A stretch of DNA of 64,000 bases from Tranzscheliella williamsii (lineage: Eukaryota > Basidiomycota > Ustilaginomycetes > Ustilaginales > Ustilaginaceae), in the NCBI GenBank assembly GCA_023212725.1, contig JALBYF010000001.1:248001-312000 (forward strand), in the 5' to 3' direction. This document shows, one piece after another, positions 11,101 through 20,140 of the stretch. The position numbers and the translations under genes are program-made. The stretch's first letter is position 1, and each line of letters starts with the position of its first letter. The notes under the pieces were generated by a model. That model was not told the origin of the DNA. It made no database searches and saw nothing but the letters and a program-made list of their open reading frames with translations.

Positions 11101-11257
11101 CTACGGAGCTTGGCACTGGGCTTGCGTCGTCAGGGCAGCTTGCGCCTGGCGGTGGGGGAACGGTAAGACTGGAGGTGGGTTGGGTGGTCATGCCTGGGTT
11201 GAGCAGTGACGGCTGAGGAGAATGCTGCTGCTGCTGCTGCTGCTGGTTGTCACTCAT
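8177..11257 (-). CDS. NAD(+) kinase (ATP-NAD kinase family)
   Basis: A 1026-residue protein from an ATG at 11257. It should phosphorylate NAD(H) to NADP(H) using ATP. The family's GGDGT nucleotide motif is at residues 432-436, followed by PPVLPFALGSLGFLTNF. The NDLVVDRG and ADGLCISTPTGSTAYSLSAGG motifs that form the NAD site follow. The catalytic core covers roughly residues 280-740 and carries a basic insert before the NDLVVDRG motif. Compared with yeast Utr1 (about 530 aa) it is roughly twice as long: a poly-Gln (Q5-Q11) and Ser-rich N-terminus, and a long acidic Asp/Glu then Arg/Pro/Ala-rich C-terminus of about 280 residues. No mitochondrial presequence is obvious, so a cytosolic form is likely. 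The gene shares a divergent promoter with GDA1. The 3' half is markedly more GC-rich than the 5' half. Confidence 0.93.
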   Translation of the reverse strand: MSDNQQQQQQQHSPQPSLLNPGMTTQPTSSLTVPPPPGASCPDDASPVPSSVDTTPCQSKSSQDPSYEPELNNGTHAKVHDMTSMSHASHASQPSASASMPTALNSPCFVHSYLDKGVALGETLKKQRRQLSKERRAAKGGRPRALHKLTQSDTASADDESAANQEARSQNRYSAATGSASNVEMMPHATPAVSAAADSAPRPLPILEDDTLYGSDATAIDSRRDANQRGGRPTQTSSEDEDDGKDVDDRPRSGQSSPYNSSYMYSSEDEDDSDKVRSLTRQLAETAVGVREMSKQLGRARVKSTIQSVMIITKARDNHLIKLTRELAIWLMTTPRNGKDTGLIVYVDSQLKTSKRFDAEGIRRDYPALFESKAPKRTPSMSSSLSSTSGHESATSASSIHAGRGEGGHQLRYWSADMCSRSPHLFDFVVTLGGDGTVLFCSWLFQRIVPPVLPFALGSLGFLTNFDFKAYEKVMKSALDDGIRVNLRMRFTATVYRATLPPTSSAERHKRKAVKLGKTGEIMIDSIKHCGWDAIESPNPDGSQGSRSPLRLQEDSRFESNTERSKERKTGKKKRRDKEIMCFSTRPVETFEVLNDLVVDRGPSPYVSLLEVFGDEHHMTTAQADGLCISTPTGSTAYSLSAGGSLVHPEIPAILISPICPHTLSFRPMLLPDSMELRIAVPYNSRSTAWASFDGRGRVELKQGDHIKVTASRYPFPTVCAENQSTDWFSSISRTLKWNERQRQKSFVVVEEGAESASSASEKGKSGNKQGTTQTFAKHGHHGDEDDDDDDDEDSSDESDIKDVDQAGEKDAEDEENEKFDIDDTSTTVTRSNSPNAHEGHVRRRSGQTTPRHVNGGSRRSGSTGLGAGASNGIARLTSITNVFPDAGEGRHAGVPLSSSRARSLLNSPDRFGLQGPPQPPKAISERHLLSADFRLDDGEVPGARAPPPAPRGRADGTTPATPSSALARDITPRAAQPDAPRRKPSATTERGRIEVPRPRRTSSRGTALVVYGEDDSDTDSTTGAS

Positions 11258-12132
11258 CGCGCCGGTAGAGGGCTTCGATCAGGGCTGTGGACAGCGGCAG
11301 CAAAGCGACGGTAAAGCGGCAAGAAGGGGCTTAGAAGCCGACCAGGATGATGCGGTAAGTGATGAGCCCGTCTCCGGAGAGCCAAATGATATATCAGCGT
11401 AGCTCCGCAAACAGTCAGCCTCAACGAAATTTCCACGGCATTAATTGAACATGAGCCGTGCGTACGCAGCAATTCAATTTTTGATACTTTGGCGTGGCTT
11501 CTTCGGTTTTCGACGTTGGCTTGACTTGTGATGCGTGTAGGTGAGGTGCTCCTCGTTCCATGGCCGACGTCCGAGAATTTATTCTTTGCTCGGCGTCAAC
11601 TGCATCAGACCGAGACGACTTTCGCACGAGTCACCGCAAACACTTGGTCGGAGACAGGTCGACAAGAAGTATACGCAGCTCAATACTCCATAAGCGCCGT
11701 CGCCGTTACCGTCGGTATGGTGACATGGCGTGCACGTCGGCGGTAGACAAGGCCATGGCGCGGGGTGGATCTAACAATCCTTCTCTTCGAACCTCGCGGA
11801 AGGCAGACATCGAGCCGAAGTACATACACTGTACTGCAGCGCTGTCGTTATGCGTACTGATACACGTAGCTTGGCTGATACGCATACACTGAGCACGCAT
11901 GCTGCAAGCTTCTGCTGCCTTACCAACATCACTTGTGAGTGCGACGGCGACGGCGACGGTGACTGTGACTTGTGACTGCGATAGCATTTCGAGGTGTCAT
12001 GTTAGATTATGCGTTTGCATTGCCAACTCATAAGACCGTCAGAAGCCACCTAGCATAGGCTTCCGCTTTTCCCTCCGATTACGACAACGACCCTTCTCGC
12101 TGTCCTGTGGGCCTTGCGGTGTGATTGCTTCC
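11258..12132. promoter_or_regulatory. divergent promoter region, NAD kinase / GDA1
   Basis: An 875-nt gap between divergent starts. A hexamer run (GCGACG)n at 11941-11958 passes directly into GACTGTGACTTGTGACTGCG at about 11960-11980, about 155 nt upstream of the GDA1 ATG. A very similar ACTTGTGACTGTGACTGCG lies upstream of MON2. Short open frames in this gap have no recognisable product. Confidence 0.5.
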
Positions 12133-14085
12133 ATGTCTGACCTTTCCAGCAGCCAACCGAAGCGACACCCATCTCACACTTTCTCCACCAAGCACTTCCG
12201 TGCCAAGTCGGCCTCGCGCTCTTCGGTCGATCTGAACGATTCTGAAACAGGTGCGCTTCTGCTCGCTTCCAACGGTCTGGCCCTCGACGAAGACCATCTG
12301 TCCGGCGCACTATATCCCCCGCCCGCTGTCGGTGCAACTGAAGCAGGAGCGCACTCCCGGGCCCGGCCGTACAGGAGAATGCCGCTCGGTTCCAGACGTC
12401 TCGCCTTGATCCTACTGTGCTTCGTAGCATTCCTTCTCCTCTTCAGCCGAAGAGATTCACGCGAGGCCGTCGTAGACTATGTCAACGATAAGGCCGGCCA
12501 GGTGGGCCAGGCTTACAAGGACTCTAAGCTCTCCAACATTGGCAGCGGCAAGGCTCACGACAGTGCGTCCAGGATAGCCAGCAACTCTGCTATAACCGCC
12601 AGCTCGACTCCAGCCCCTGCGCCCATCACCGGTACCAGTGCAGACGGTGTACGCCAGAAGCCCGCTCTGCATCCTGACCCGGCTAAGACTACGCGATGCG
12701 ATGGTTCCGGTACAAGGCCGCTCGACTCTCAAGGTCAACCGCGCCCTCTTGTCCAGTACGCCATCATGATTGATGCAGGCAGCACAGGCAGCCGCGTCCA
12801 TGTGTACCGCTTCAATTATTGCCAACCTTCTCCGGAGCTGGAAGACGAGTACTTTGAGGCCATCCAAGGAGGCCTGAGTAGCTTCGGAGCCAATCCTCCC
12901 GCGGCAGCTGACTCGCTCCGGCCTCTGCTTGAATCTGCCAGAGCAAGAATCCCCGACGGACTGCACCGCTGTACACCCATCGCGGTCAAAGCTACTGCCG
13001 GACTCCGATTACTGCCGGGAAAGCAGGCGGAAGACATCATCAAGCAGGTGAGAAAAATGTTGGAGACCGAGTATCCTTTCCCGATCGCCGACGGGAAACA
13101 CAACAATGGCTCTCGCGCCACCAAGGGTGTAGAGATAATGGAAGGCAAGGACGAGGGCGTTTTTGCTTGGATCACGGTAAACTACCTTCTCAACCGGATT
13201 GGCTCCAGCTCCGGCAGCAAGTCCGAAACAGCAGCGGTGATGGATCTCGGAGGTGGTTCGACACAGATCGTCTTTGAGCCTACCTTCACTTCGGACTTAC
13301 AGGGAATGCAGCCGGGCGAGCATGTCTACCAGCTGACTGCGTTTGGCAACACACCCTACACGCTCTATCAAAACTCTTATCTGGGCTATGGCTTGATGCA
13401 GGCGCGCATGTCGATCAACTCGCTCGCTGCCTTCACCTACAGCTTGGCACATCCCGGATCCGCGCACGATGGCGCACAAGGGCAGCTGGCGTGGGCGTCG
13501 CTGCGACCCGAGAACACGCAGTTCCCCACGCCATGCTTGGCTCAGGGCCGCACCAAGGCCGACTCTATTTTGCAGCCAGGCCAGACCGCGCCCGCCCACG
13601 TGACCATGGTGGGCACCGACGGTGGCTTCACCGCCTGCAGGCGGCTGGTCGAGGTGATGATGGACAAGGATGCCGTGTGTACGGCCAAGCCGTGCTCCTT
13701 TGCCGGCGTCTACCAGCCCTCGCTCATGGAGACCTTTCGCACGGCGCCCATCATCGCGCTCTCCTACTTTGCCGACCGGCTCGGCCCGCTCGGCCTCGAG
13801 CCCACATTCAAGATTAAGCAGCTCGAAGAGGTCGCCAAGCGCGCGTGCGCCTACTCCAAGGAGAATCCCCAGGGTTTCACCGGCAAGGCGGTTGAGGAGC
13901 TCGACGATCGGCCCGACACCTGCCTCGACCTCACCTTCATGCATGGCCTCCTCAGCCTCGGCTACGAGCTCGACGGTGACCGCGAGATCAGCATCGCCAA
14001 GAAGCTCGGCGGGACCGAGCTCGGCTGGTGCCTCGGCGCGCAGCTCGCCGTTCTTGAGGAGGATGGCCTCCTCTGCAAGATCTAG
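12133..14085 (+). CDS. GDA1: Golgi guanosine-diphosphatase, GDA1/CD39 family
   Basis: 650 residues from the ATG at 12133; the frame also extends upstream to a GTG at 12121 that is unlikely to be used. A type II membrane topology is visible: a basic N-terminus, one hydrophobic segment at about 88-106 (LALILLCFVAFLLLF), then a lumenal domain. Apyrase conserved regions are all present: DAGSTGSR at 214-221, KATAGLR at about 287, a GKDEGVFAWITVNYL segment at about 338, and MDLGGGSTQ at 370-378. In yeast the enzyme hydrolyses GDP made during mannosylation to GMP, which drives GDP-mannose import into the Golgi lumen. It is convergent with the proline-synthesis gene. From about 13480 on, the coding sequence becomes sharply GC-rich. 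Confidence 0.93.
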   Translation: MSDLSSSQPKRHPSHTFSTKHFRAKSASRSSVDLNDSETGALLLASNGLALDEDHLSGALYPPPAVGATEAGAHSRARPYRRMPLGSRRLALILLCFVAFLLLFSRRDSREAVVDYVNDKAGQVGQAYKDSKLSNIGSGKAHDSASRIASNSAITASSTPAPAPITGTSADGVRQKPALHPDPAKTTRCDGSGTRPLDSQGQPRPLVQYAIMIDAGSTGSRVHVYRFNYCQPSPELEDEYFEAIQGGLSSFGANPPAAADSLRPLLESARARIPDGLHRCTPIAVKATAGLRLLPGKQAEDIIKQVRKMLETEYPFPIADGKHNNGSRATKGVEIMEGKDEGVFAWITVNYLLNRIGSSSGSKSETAAVMDLGGGSTQIVFEPTFTSDLQGMQPGEHVYQLTAFGNTPYTLYQNSYLGYGLMQARMSINSLAAFTYSLAHPGSAHDGAQGQLAWASLRPENTQFPTPCLAQGRTKADSILQPGQTAPAHVTMVGTDGGFTACRRLVEVMMDKDAVCTAKPCSFAGVYQPSLMETFRTAPIIALSYFADRLGPLGLEPTFKIKQLEEVAKRACAYSKENPQGFTGKAVEELDDRPDTCLDLTFMHGLLSLGYELDGDREISIAKKLGGTELGWCLGAQLAVLEEDGLLCKI

Positions 14086-14291
14086 CTGCCCCCCTTCCTG
14101 CCCTCCCCCCTTCCAACCGCCGGCTCTCCCTTCCCACTGGATCTGCACGCTCAACCCACATTCCTGCTCATACACACTAAGGAGAAACGGTACAATCTAT
14201 AGCATAGCACCATCTAGCCTGGTACGGCCGCTTCCGAAGAAGGGGGCGGGAGAATGTGCGGTGCGCGATGCGGAGGAGAGGGGGGGGGATG

Positions 14292-15215
14292 CTATTTTTT
14301 GTTGGCTTGGCCGAGGCCGCTAGCGTGTTCAGCGGCGGCCTGGATGGTCCTCGCGACGGTGCTTCTGACGCGGCCGTCTTCGAGGGTGAGAAGGCCGGCG
14401 ATGGTGCAGCCGCCGGGGGTGGTGACGGAGTCCTTGATGGCGGCGGGGTGCATGCCGCTCTGCATGACCATGCGTGCGGCGCCCTGCATCGTCTGTGCGG
14501 CGAGTTCGAGGGCTTCTTGGCGGGGGAGGCCCATCATGACGCCGCCGTCGGCCATGGCTTCGAGGAAGACGCAGGCGAACGCGGGGCCGCTGCCGGCGAG
14601 GGCGGTGCAGGCGTCAAAGTGTTTTTCGTCGAGGAAGCGGCACTTGCCGACGGCGTTGAAGATGGAGAGCAGGATGTTGCGCGTGCGCGCCGGGTCGGCG
14701 GCGCTTGTCGGCGGCGTTACGATGGTCATGCCCTCGCGGATCTTGCACGGCGTGTTGGGCATCGCGCGCACCACCGTTGTCGACGCGGGCACCCACGCCT
14801 CGATCTGTCCGATGCGCAGGCCGGCACAGATCGAAATCACCAACTTGCCCTCCACCGCCTCGCGCATCCCCGCCTCCGCCAGCACATCCCCCACCATCTG
14901 CGGCTTGCACGCCAGCAGTATCACATCCGCCGCCCCCGCCGCGCGCACGTTGTCCCCCGCGCTGATCTCGACATCCCCGTACGCCCCAAACGTCTTCTTC
15001 AACCGCCGCACGCTCTCCACCCGGTTCACCGTCGCAAGGAACCGCGACGGCAGCTGCGTCAAATCATCCCCCGCCACCGAGTCCGGCAGCGACGACACCG
15101 ACGACGCCATCGACGCCGCCACCGCCTGCTGCGACCGCTGCGAATCCAGCACCCCCGACAGAACCGCCACGCCCATCGTGCCGCATCCGATGATCGCGAG
15201 TGTGTAGTCCGACAT
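14292..15215 (-). CDS. PRO3: pyrroline-5-carboxylate reductase
   Basis: 307 residues from the ATG at 15215, the usual family length. The N-terminus has the Rossmann signature IIGCGTMG at about residues 8-15. The C-terminal half has the family signature region ALAGSGPAFACVFLEAMADGG, then Q-A-A-R-M-V and the SVTTPGGCTIAGL motif. It catalyses the last step of proline synthesis, reducing P5C with NAD(P)H, in the cytosol. A KLIxxCxG-like ISICAGL segment sits mid-protein. The gene is entirely GC-rich, so long overlapping open frames appear on the plus strand; these are shadows. It is convergent with GDA1, only 206 nt away. Confidence 0.95.
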   Translation of the reverse strand: MSDYTLAIIGCGTMGVAVLSGVLDSQRSQQAVAASMASSVSSLPDSVAGDDLTQLPSRFLATVNRVESVRRLKKTFGAYGDVEISAGDNVRAAGAADVILLACKPQMVGDVLAEAGMREAVEGKLVISICAGLRIGQIEAWVPASTTVVRAMPNTPCKIREGMTIVTPPTSAADPARTRNILLSIFNAVGKCRFLDEKHFDACTALAGSGPAFACVFLEAMADGGVMMGLPRQEALELAAQTMQGAARMVMQSGMHPAAIKDSVTTPGGCTIAGLLTLEDGRVRSTVARTIQAAAEHASGLGQANKK

Positions 15216-16274
15216 GGCGAGCGCAAGTAACGTCTCCTGTCCGGTGTAGCCTGACGTGGATCTTCCGCGAAGTCAAGAGAGCCAGTGCCGCCGAGATGAG
15301 AGTGAGGACGGTAGAGCATTCAGGAAGACGCTCCCGGCCTTAAGCTGCTTTCATGCACGTATTTCGCCGGCCGCAAGATGACTCGGCGCGTGACAGCCCT
15401 ATCCGTGTTAGAGCGAGTTGGGGGAAAAACGTGCTATGTCAGAGCGGACGTTGCCGTGCACCACACCCTCTGTCCTTTCAACGGGCAGCAACGCACACAC
15501 GGCACAAACGTCGCAAAGCGGAGGACACTGCATTGCACCCGACCAGAGCAGAAGAGGAGAGGGGAAAAATGTACCCAGAGTGAAAGTGAAAGTAGACTCG
15601 GTGCTTGGACGATGAAGGCCACAGACAATCTCCTGGAAGAAAGGCTTTCGCCGTGAGTAAGCATGGGATTCGTCGCAGGTTCCGAAGAAGCCGCGATACT
15701 GATCTGGCATCTTTCCGTAGACTGCACCTGCTTGGGAGTAGCTGGGCAGATAAATTTCAGATGCGGCGAGGACGGCGTAGGTAGCAGAAGTGGGAGGGGG
15801 ACACGGGCGGATGAGAAAAAAAGAAAGGCTCCAGCAGCGGCATCCCTACAGCACAGACCGGAATCGCCCAGACACACGCAGGCTTATGCGACCGAGGATA
15901 AAAGGCGAAGGCGTTGACGGTGTGAAGCCGCCAGTGGGCGATGGTGTCGGTCTAGAGGCAAGAAGCAGGAAGAGGTACGTCTTCCTTTTGATTTTTTTTC
16001 TTCCAAGCTTCTTTACTCCCCCCGGTTCCTACACCGATGTTAAATCTGTAGGCTTAACAGGCCAAAGCCGCCGCGTTGGTGGCAAATGTTACCCTCATTC
16101 TCGGCTCGGATGGGAATCACATGCAGCAGACATACGCAGCAGACCTACATAGCAAGTCACGATAGGAGTACCGATGATAGCACAGGTGTAGGTTAAGCAT
16201 GACTCCGGCGATACAATCAGGCAAGGAAGGGGAGAAAGCGGCCAAATCAGCAGAGAGAAGTCCCTGAGTAGGGA
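15216..16274. other. intergenic between PRO3 (5' side) and RPT3 (3' side)
   Basis: It should contain the PRO3 promoter and the RPT3 3' UTR. A T-rich tract (about 15985-16020) lies near the middle. Open frames such as 15408-15710 and 15434-15877 (minus) have no domain or conserved look. I see nothing else. Confidence 0.4.
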
Positions 16275-17522
16275 TCACTGGTAGAACTCCATCTTCGAGT
16301 CGTCCGGCTTCTTGACAATTTGTTTCCAGGCCTCTTCAAAGTCTTCGGGCATGATGACGTATCGGTTCTTCCTGACGGCTTGGAGGCCAGCAGCCTGGCA
16401 GATACTCGCGATCTCGGCGCTGGAGAGCTTGTCTGGCCTGCCCACGTAGTCTTCAAGGTCCACCTCAGGATTCAGGTTCATCTTGCCACAGATTGTTTGG
16501 AAGATCAGGCGCTTTTCTCGTCGCGAGGGTGTCGGGAATTCGATCTTTCGATCCAGCCGTCCAGGCCGCAACAGGGCGGGATCCAATGTGTCGGCTCGGT
16601 TGGTCGCCATGATAACCTTGACATTGCTGCCTTGGTCGAAACCGTCCATCTGATTGAGCAATTCGAGCAAAATACGCTGCACTTCTCGGTCGGCGCCCGT
16701 CTGAGCGTCGAATCGCTTGGTGGCAATAGCATCGATTTCGTCAATAAAGATAATAGCTGGGGCGTTTTCCCTCGCCAGTCGGAAGACGTCGCGGACCATC
16801 CTTGGACCTTCACCCAAGTATTTCTGTACGAACTCCGAGCCGACCACACGGATGAAGCTGGCCGTGGTTGCGTTGGCAACAGCCTTGACCAGCATTGTCT
16901 TTCCTGTGCCTGGCGGGCCGTACAGTAATACACCACGAGGTGGATCAATTCCAATTTGTCGGTATAGGTCAAACTGAACCAAGGGCAGTTCCACGGCTTC
17001 CCTGATTTCCTGCTTCTGAATATCCATGCCTCCAATGTCCTGGTACGTTTCCGTTGGCTTCTCTTCCTGGCCAAGCATGGCGATGGAGGAATCAGCCTCT
17101 GGTGGCAATACGTCGACCAGTGCGTTTGAATGTCTGTGTAGCGCCACGCTTGAGTTTGCCTTCAACAGCTCTCGATCAATCGTCGACAAGATACGAACAA
17201 CGTAGTTCGAGCCGGTGGTCGAGCCAACGATGCCGGTATGCTGGTCGATGGGTTCCAAGAACTGCCCAATGACGAGCGGTACGGACTGAATCCTCTTGAC
17301 CTCTTCCTGAGCCCGTACGAGCTCGCGCTTGAGGTTGTGCTGCTCATCTTTGACATACTCCTCCATCGTGTTGAGGAACTCCAAATGCTGTTGCAGCTTC
17401 TTGTATCTCAGATACGTGTCCTCCTCTGCGGCCATCTCTTGGTGCACGGCTGCCTTTTCAGCTGCTGCATCTTCAAAGGTGGGCTCCACCCTCTTGAGGG
17501 AAGTGATGCCGATCTCCTCCAT
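16275..17522 (-). CDS. RPT3: 26S proteasome regulatory ATPase subunit Rpt3 (6B)
   Basis: 415 residues from the ATG at 17522, intron-free and of normal length. An N-terminal coiled coil (about 35-85) is followed by the OB-fold region ([19 protein letters not shown]) and the AAA+ domain. Walker A GPPGTGKT is at 202-209, Walker B FIDE at about 259-262, the ATNR sensor and the [14 protein letters not shown] arginine-finger region follow. The YQDIGG pre-AAA segment and the order of motifs match Rpt3. The protein ends MEFYQ, keeping the hydrophobic-Tyr-X tail that docks into the 20S alpha ring. It unfolds ubiquitylated substrates in the nucleus and cytosol. It shares a 455-nt divergent promoter with MIX17. 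Confidence 0.96.
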   Translation of the reverse strand: MEEIGITSLKRVEPTFEDAAAEKAAVHQEMAAEEDTYLRYKKLQQHLEFLNTMEEYVKDEQHNLKRELVRAQEEVKRIQSVPLVIGQFLEPIDQHTGIVGSTTGSNYVVRILSTIDRELLKANSSVALHRHSNALVDVLPPEADSSIAMLGQEEKPTETYQDIGGMDIQKQEIREAVELPLVQFDLYRQIGIDPPRGVLLYGPPGTGKTMLVKAVANATTASFIRVVGSEFVQKYLGEGPRMVRDVFRLARENAPAIIFIDEIDAIATKRFDAQTGADREVQRILLELLNQMDGFDQGSNVKVIMATNRADTLDPALLRPGRLDRKIEFPTPSRREKRLIFQTICGKMNLNPEVDLEDYVGRPDKLSSAEIASICQAAGLQAVRKNRYVIMPEDFEEAWKQIVKKPDDSKMEFYQ

Positions 17523-17977
17523 CCTAACCGCAAAGCTGTGGGCCGAACGGACCTGACCTTTCTATCGAGCCTGCCTTTCTCTGGAAAAGAGGTTGTCGAG
17601 TACGCTTGAGATTATAGATGTGGCAAGCGGGTGATAGCAAATGGTGAACGGACGCTGGAGGGCATAAAGGCTAGGCTAGGTGCTGCAAGCAATCCAGTCA
17701 AGACGCGCAAGTGGAGCAACACTGAGCGTCACGTCTTGGTGATCGAAGACCACTCCGATCGGGAAATCGGGATCTGGGATCGAAAAGTCCAGAAACGAGA
17801 CAAGCAACCGGCTCAGCCAATGATGGCTAGCGAATAGCACGTTCTGCCGCCCAGGAAAGGCTCAGCCAGGCAGACCAACGGAATGCGAAATAACCCGCTT
17901 CCCATTCGGCAAGTCACCCGTTTCCATCCCTCTGTAACACTCGATACTCTCAGATAGCATCTTCTCAGGACAACACA
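17523..17977. promoter_or_regulatory. divergent promoter region, RPT3 / MIX17
   Basis: 455 nt between two divergent housekeeping starts. I found no exact copy of the yeast proteasome element GGTGGCAAA; the nearest look-alike is ATGTGGCAAGC at about 17618. No gene is present. Confidence 0.45.
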
Positions 17978-18532
17978 ATGCCTCGATCAAGTGGACGTTC
18001 TTCCGGTGGCCGACCTTCGGGTGGACGATCGGCGCCGTCTGGCTCGCGCGGCGCGCACACCATGGCTGCGCATCCGCCAGCGCAGCAGTATCAGCAGCCG
18101 GCTGCTCATGCGCAGCAGCCCGGCATGGCGCAGCAGAGAGGCCCTGGTCTGTTCGGCCAGATGGCTTCCACCGCAGCGGGCGTAGCTGTCGGCTCCACCG
18201 TAGGCCACGGCCTGTCCAGCATGCTCTTCGGCGGCAGCAGCTCAGCCCCCGCCGAGCAGCAGGCCGCCCCCCCGCAGCCTTACGACCAGCAATCCTACTC
18301 CAACCAGCAGCAAAACCTTGGCGCCAGCTGCGAGACGCAGAGCAAAGACTTCATCAAGTGCCTCGAGAGCAGTATGTCCACCCTCCGTTCGCTCCTTCTC
18401 CCTGTGCCACTACTGACAATGCGCCTCCCGTCCCGTTTGTGTACCGTCTCCGCAACAGCAAACGACATGAACTCTTGCTCTTACTACCTCGAGCAGCTCA
18501 AGGCTTGCCAGGCTGCCGCCCGTCCCTACTAA
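17978..18532 (+). CDS. MIX17: MIX17/CHCHD2-type twin CX9C mitochondrial protein (one intron)
   Basis: Proposed exons are 17978-18371 and 18459-18532, giving 155 aa. The 87-nt intron begins GTATGT and ends CAACAG. Splicing restores the C-terminal CHCH domain: C-x9-C ([11 protein letters not shown]) followed by C-x9-C ([11 protein letters not shown]), with the helix joined through CLES-TNDMNSC. The N-terminus is basic and Ser/Gly-rich like a weak presequence, then Gln/Ala/Pro-rich, and a central Gly/Ala hydrophobic segment ([23 protein letters not shown]) matches the family's conserved stretch. Such proteins enter the intermembrane space by the Mia40 pathway and affect cristae and respiration. 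The intron length is a multiple of three and has no in-frame stop, so unspliced reading gives a misleading 184-aa protein with an insert between the helices. Confidence 0.9.
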   Translation: MPRSSGRSSGGRPSGGRSAPSGSRGAHTMAAHPPAQQYQQPAAHAQQPGMAQQRGPGLFGQMASTAAGVAVGSTVGHGLSSMLFGGSSSAPAEQQAAPPQPYDQQSYSNQQQNLGASCETQSKDFIKCLESSMSTLRSLLLPVPLLTMRLPSRLCTVSATANDMNSCSYYLEQLKACQAAARPY

Positions 18533-18765
18533 ACTTGAGCGCTTGATAGCATTTCGCCCTGTTACAATCTACACCGCTCTCGACTGTTATAGAGGACTTG
18601 CATGGAGTGCGACAATGATTGCAGAGCAGATTGCGAAATGCTAGAGTACAAACAAGGAGACATAGAATACAGGTGGGACATGCTGTGATGGTATCGGCTA
18701 TGTTGAGCTAGAAGTTCGAGGTGGAAAGGCATCGGCCGTGTGGCGCCCAAAAGGAATGTGTGGCG

Positions 18766-19866
18766 TCACTGGTCTAGGTCCAGTTCGGCCCCGAAGCCGT
18801 CGTCTTGGTGGCGCTGACTCGTTTCGTATGGGTCGCTGTCGTCGTCTTCATCATCAGATCCTCGACCGAATTCGTCGGCGTGCCCTTGGTCACTGTCACC
18901 ATCGGCCAGGGTAGTGCCTTCTTCTACGTCGTGACGCAGGTCGTGCGCCAATGGCCCGGCAGCCCGAGAAGCCTTAGGGGGCGAGACAGAGTGAGAAGTG
19001 GAATGCTTGCGCAGTGAGGCGGAACAAGAGGAGATCGATTTGCGGCCGAGCTTGTGTGCTGCGCCACTGGGTACGCTTAGTGACGGCTTATCCCTGGCGG
19101 CGACTCTGTTCCGTGCTTCCTCACTCCTCCGTTCTCTTTCCCGCTCGGCCAGCAGAGCTGCCGTCTGTATGGCGAGGGATTGTTCATAGCCGATGGCCTG
19201 TACCTTGCGACCCGGCTGATACGCTGCTGAGCCCTGCGCCAGCTTTTTCTTGACAGCAATGGTATCTCGAGACCATCCAAACGATTCGGTCAACGACTTG
19301 GTGTCGCCAACAGACGGCGTTTCGGTGACACTAAGGCCAAGAAGAGCCGACTCGAGGTCAGACTGGGAGGAGGGATCGACGAGCTGGACGGCCGTAATAC
19401 CGGCGTTGACATCGCGGATAGCCCGGATGGATCGAATGGCAGCTCGAATGGCATCTGTCTCCAGCTTCAGACGGTCTCTGGTGGCAGATGGAGAGGCCTG
19501 GAGAGTGGTGAGAATGCGCTGATTGCGATCCAGCATCTGCTCCAGCTCAAACTCTGTACAGAGATGCAGCGGCTTGCGCAAGCCCGCCGAATTGCGGGCC
19601 GACCTTGGGATGAAGGCAAGCGACGCAGGTGTCGATGTTCGTGCAGTAGTGGGCGCACCGTTCAACCGCCGTGTAACAATCTGGGCCTGATGCGATGCAG
19701 CATTGGAAGCGGAAGCATGATCAAGCGTAGGAGAGTGGGCGGGGAATGGTTCGGATTTGACTTTGATATCATCTTGCAAGTTGGGGCGAGCTGGCGGTGA
19801 GGTGGACAGGGCGACATCGCCTCTGAGGGGCTCTTTCGAACCAGTAGGGAGAAGGAGCCCGTTCAT
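18766..19866 (-). CDS. uncharacterised acidic-tailed protein
   Basis: 366 residues from the ATG at 19866. I do not recognise a family. The central region (about 100-165) is predicted helical, with a segment around QMLDRNQRILTTLQ and DAIRAAIRSIRAI. A second, charged helix with the run AERERERRSEEARNR lies at about 245-265. The rest is Ser/Pro-rich, and the last 50 residues are strongly acidic. A nuclear or scaffold role would be a guess. An in-frame stop lies just upstream of the ATG (TGA at 19879-19877 on the minus strand), so the ORF cannot simply extend upstream. A uORF overlaps the start codon. It is convergent with MIX17, 233 nt away. Confidence 0.7.
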   Translation of the reverse strand: MNGLLLPTGSKEPLRGDVALSTSPPARPNLQDDIKVKSEPFPAHSPTLDHASASNAASHQAQIVTRRLNGAPTTARTSTPASLAFIPRSARNSAGLRKPLHLCTEFELEQMLDRNQRILTTLQASPSATRDRLKLETDAIRAAIRSIRAIRDVNAGITAVQLVDPSSQSDLESALLGLSVTETPSVGDTKSLTESFGWSRDTIAVKKKLAQGSAAYQPGRKVQAIGYEQSLAIQTAALLAERERERRSEEARNRVAARDKPSLSVPSGAAHKLGRKSISSCSASLRKHSTSHSVSPPKASRAAGPLAHDLRHDVEEGTTLADGDSDQGHADEFGRGSDDEDDDSDPYETSQRHQDDGFGAELDLDQ

Positions 19867-19985
19867 GCAGGTGCAATACCAATGTCAGTGAGGGCAGAGA
19901 AGTGTGGCTGGAAAAGTGTGGCAGACGACTCGAGTGGTCCTTGATCTAGTTGCACGAGATAAGAATTTGCTCGAATAGCCTCCAT
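19863..19985 (-). promoter_or_regulatory. 40-codon uORF whose stop overlaps the main start (ATGA)
   Basis: A minus-strand ATG at 19985 opens a 40-codon frame (MEAIRANSYLVQ...) that ends at a TGA at 19865-19863. The main start ATG at 19866-19864 overlaps this stop by two bases, forming ATGA. If this leader is transcribed, the arrangement suits termination-reinitiation control of the downstream protein. An alternative is that this segment is a real first exon joined by splicing, but I find no good donor or acceptor. Confidence 0.4.
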
Positions 19986-20080
19986 AGTCTGGCTTGGTTG
20001 AATCAAAACTCGAATGCACACGAGAGCCCAACAGATCGATAAGCGGACGATGGTCAGAGCGGGCAGTTTGCGAAACGCAG

Positions 20081-20140
20081 GCGAAGGAAGTGGTGAGATA
20101 GGAGCTAAAGGGCGAGGAAGTGGTGCGATAGGAGCTAGAT
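20081..20140. repeat. 30-bp tandem duplication
   Basis: Units 20081-20110 and 20111-20140 share GAAGTGG..GATAGGAGCTA with about eight differences over 30 bp. On the minus strand, the sense of the neighbouring gene, each unit is pyrimidine-rich (TAGCTCCTATC..CCACTTCC), so it sits in the leader or promoter of the 366-aa gene. Confidence 0.75.

Noticed and set aside
13297..14175. 292-codon minus-strand frame over the 3' part of GDA1
   Set aside because: It is antisense to a well-conserved enzyme and arises from GC-rich third positions; the translation is Glu/Gly/Leu-rich with no domain.
14254..15230. Two plus-strand frames of 317 and 324 codons over PRO3
   Set aside because: Both are shadows of the GC-rich pyrroline-5-carboxylate reductase gene, which has all family motifs on the minus strand.
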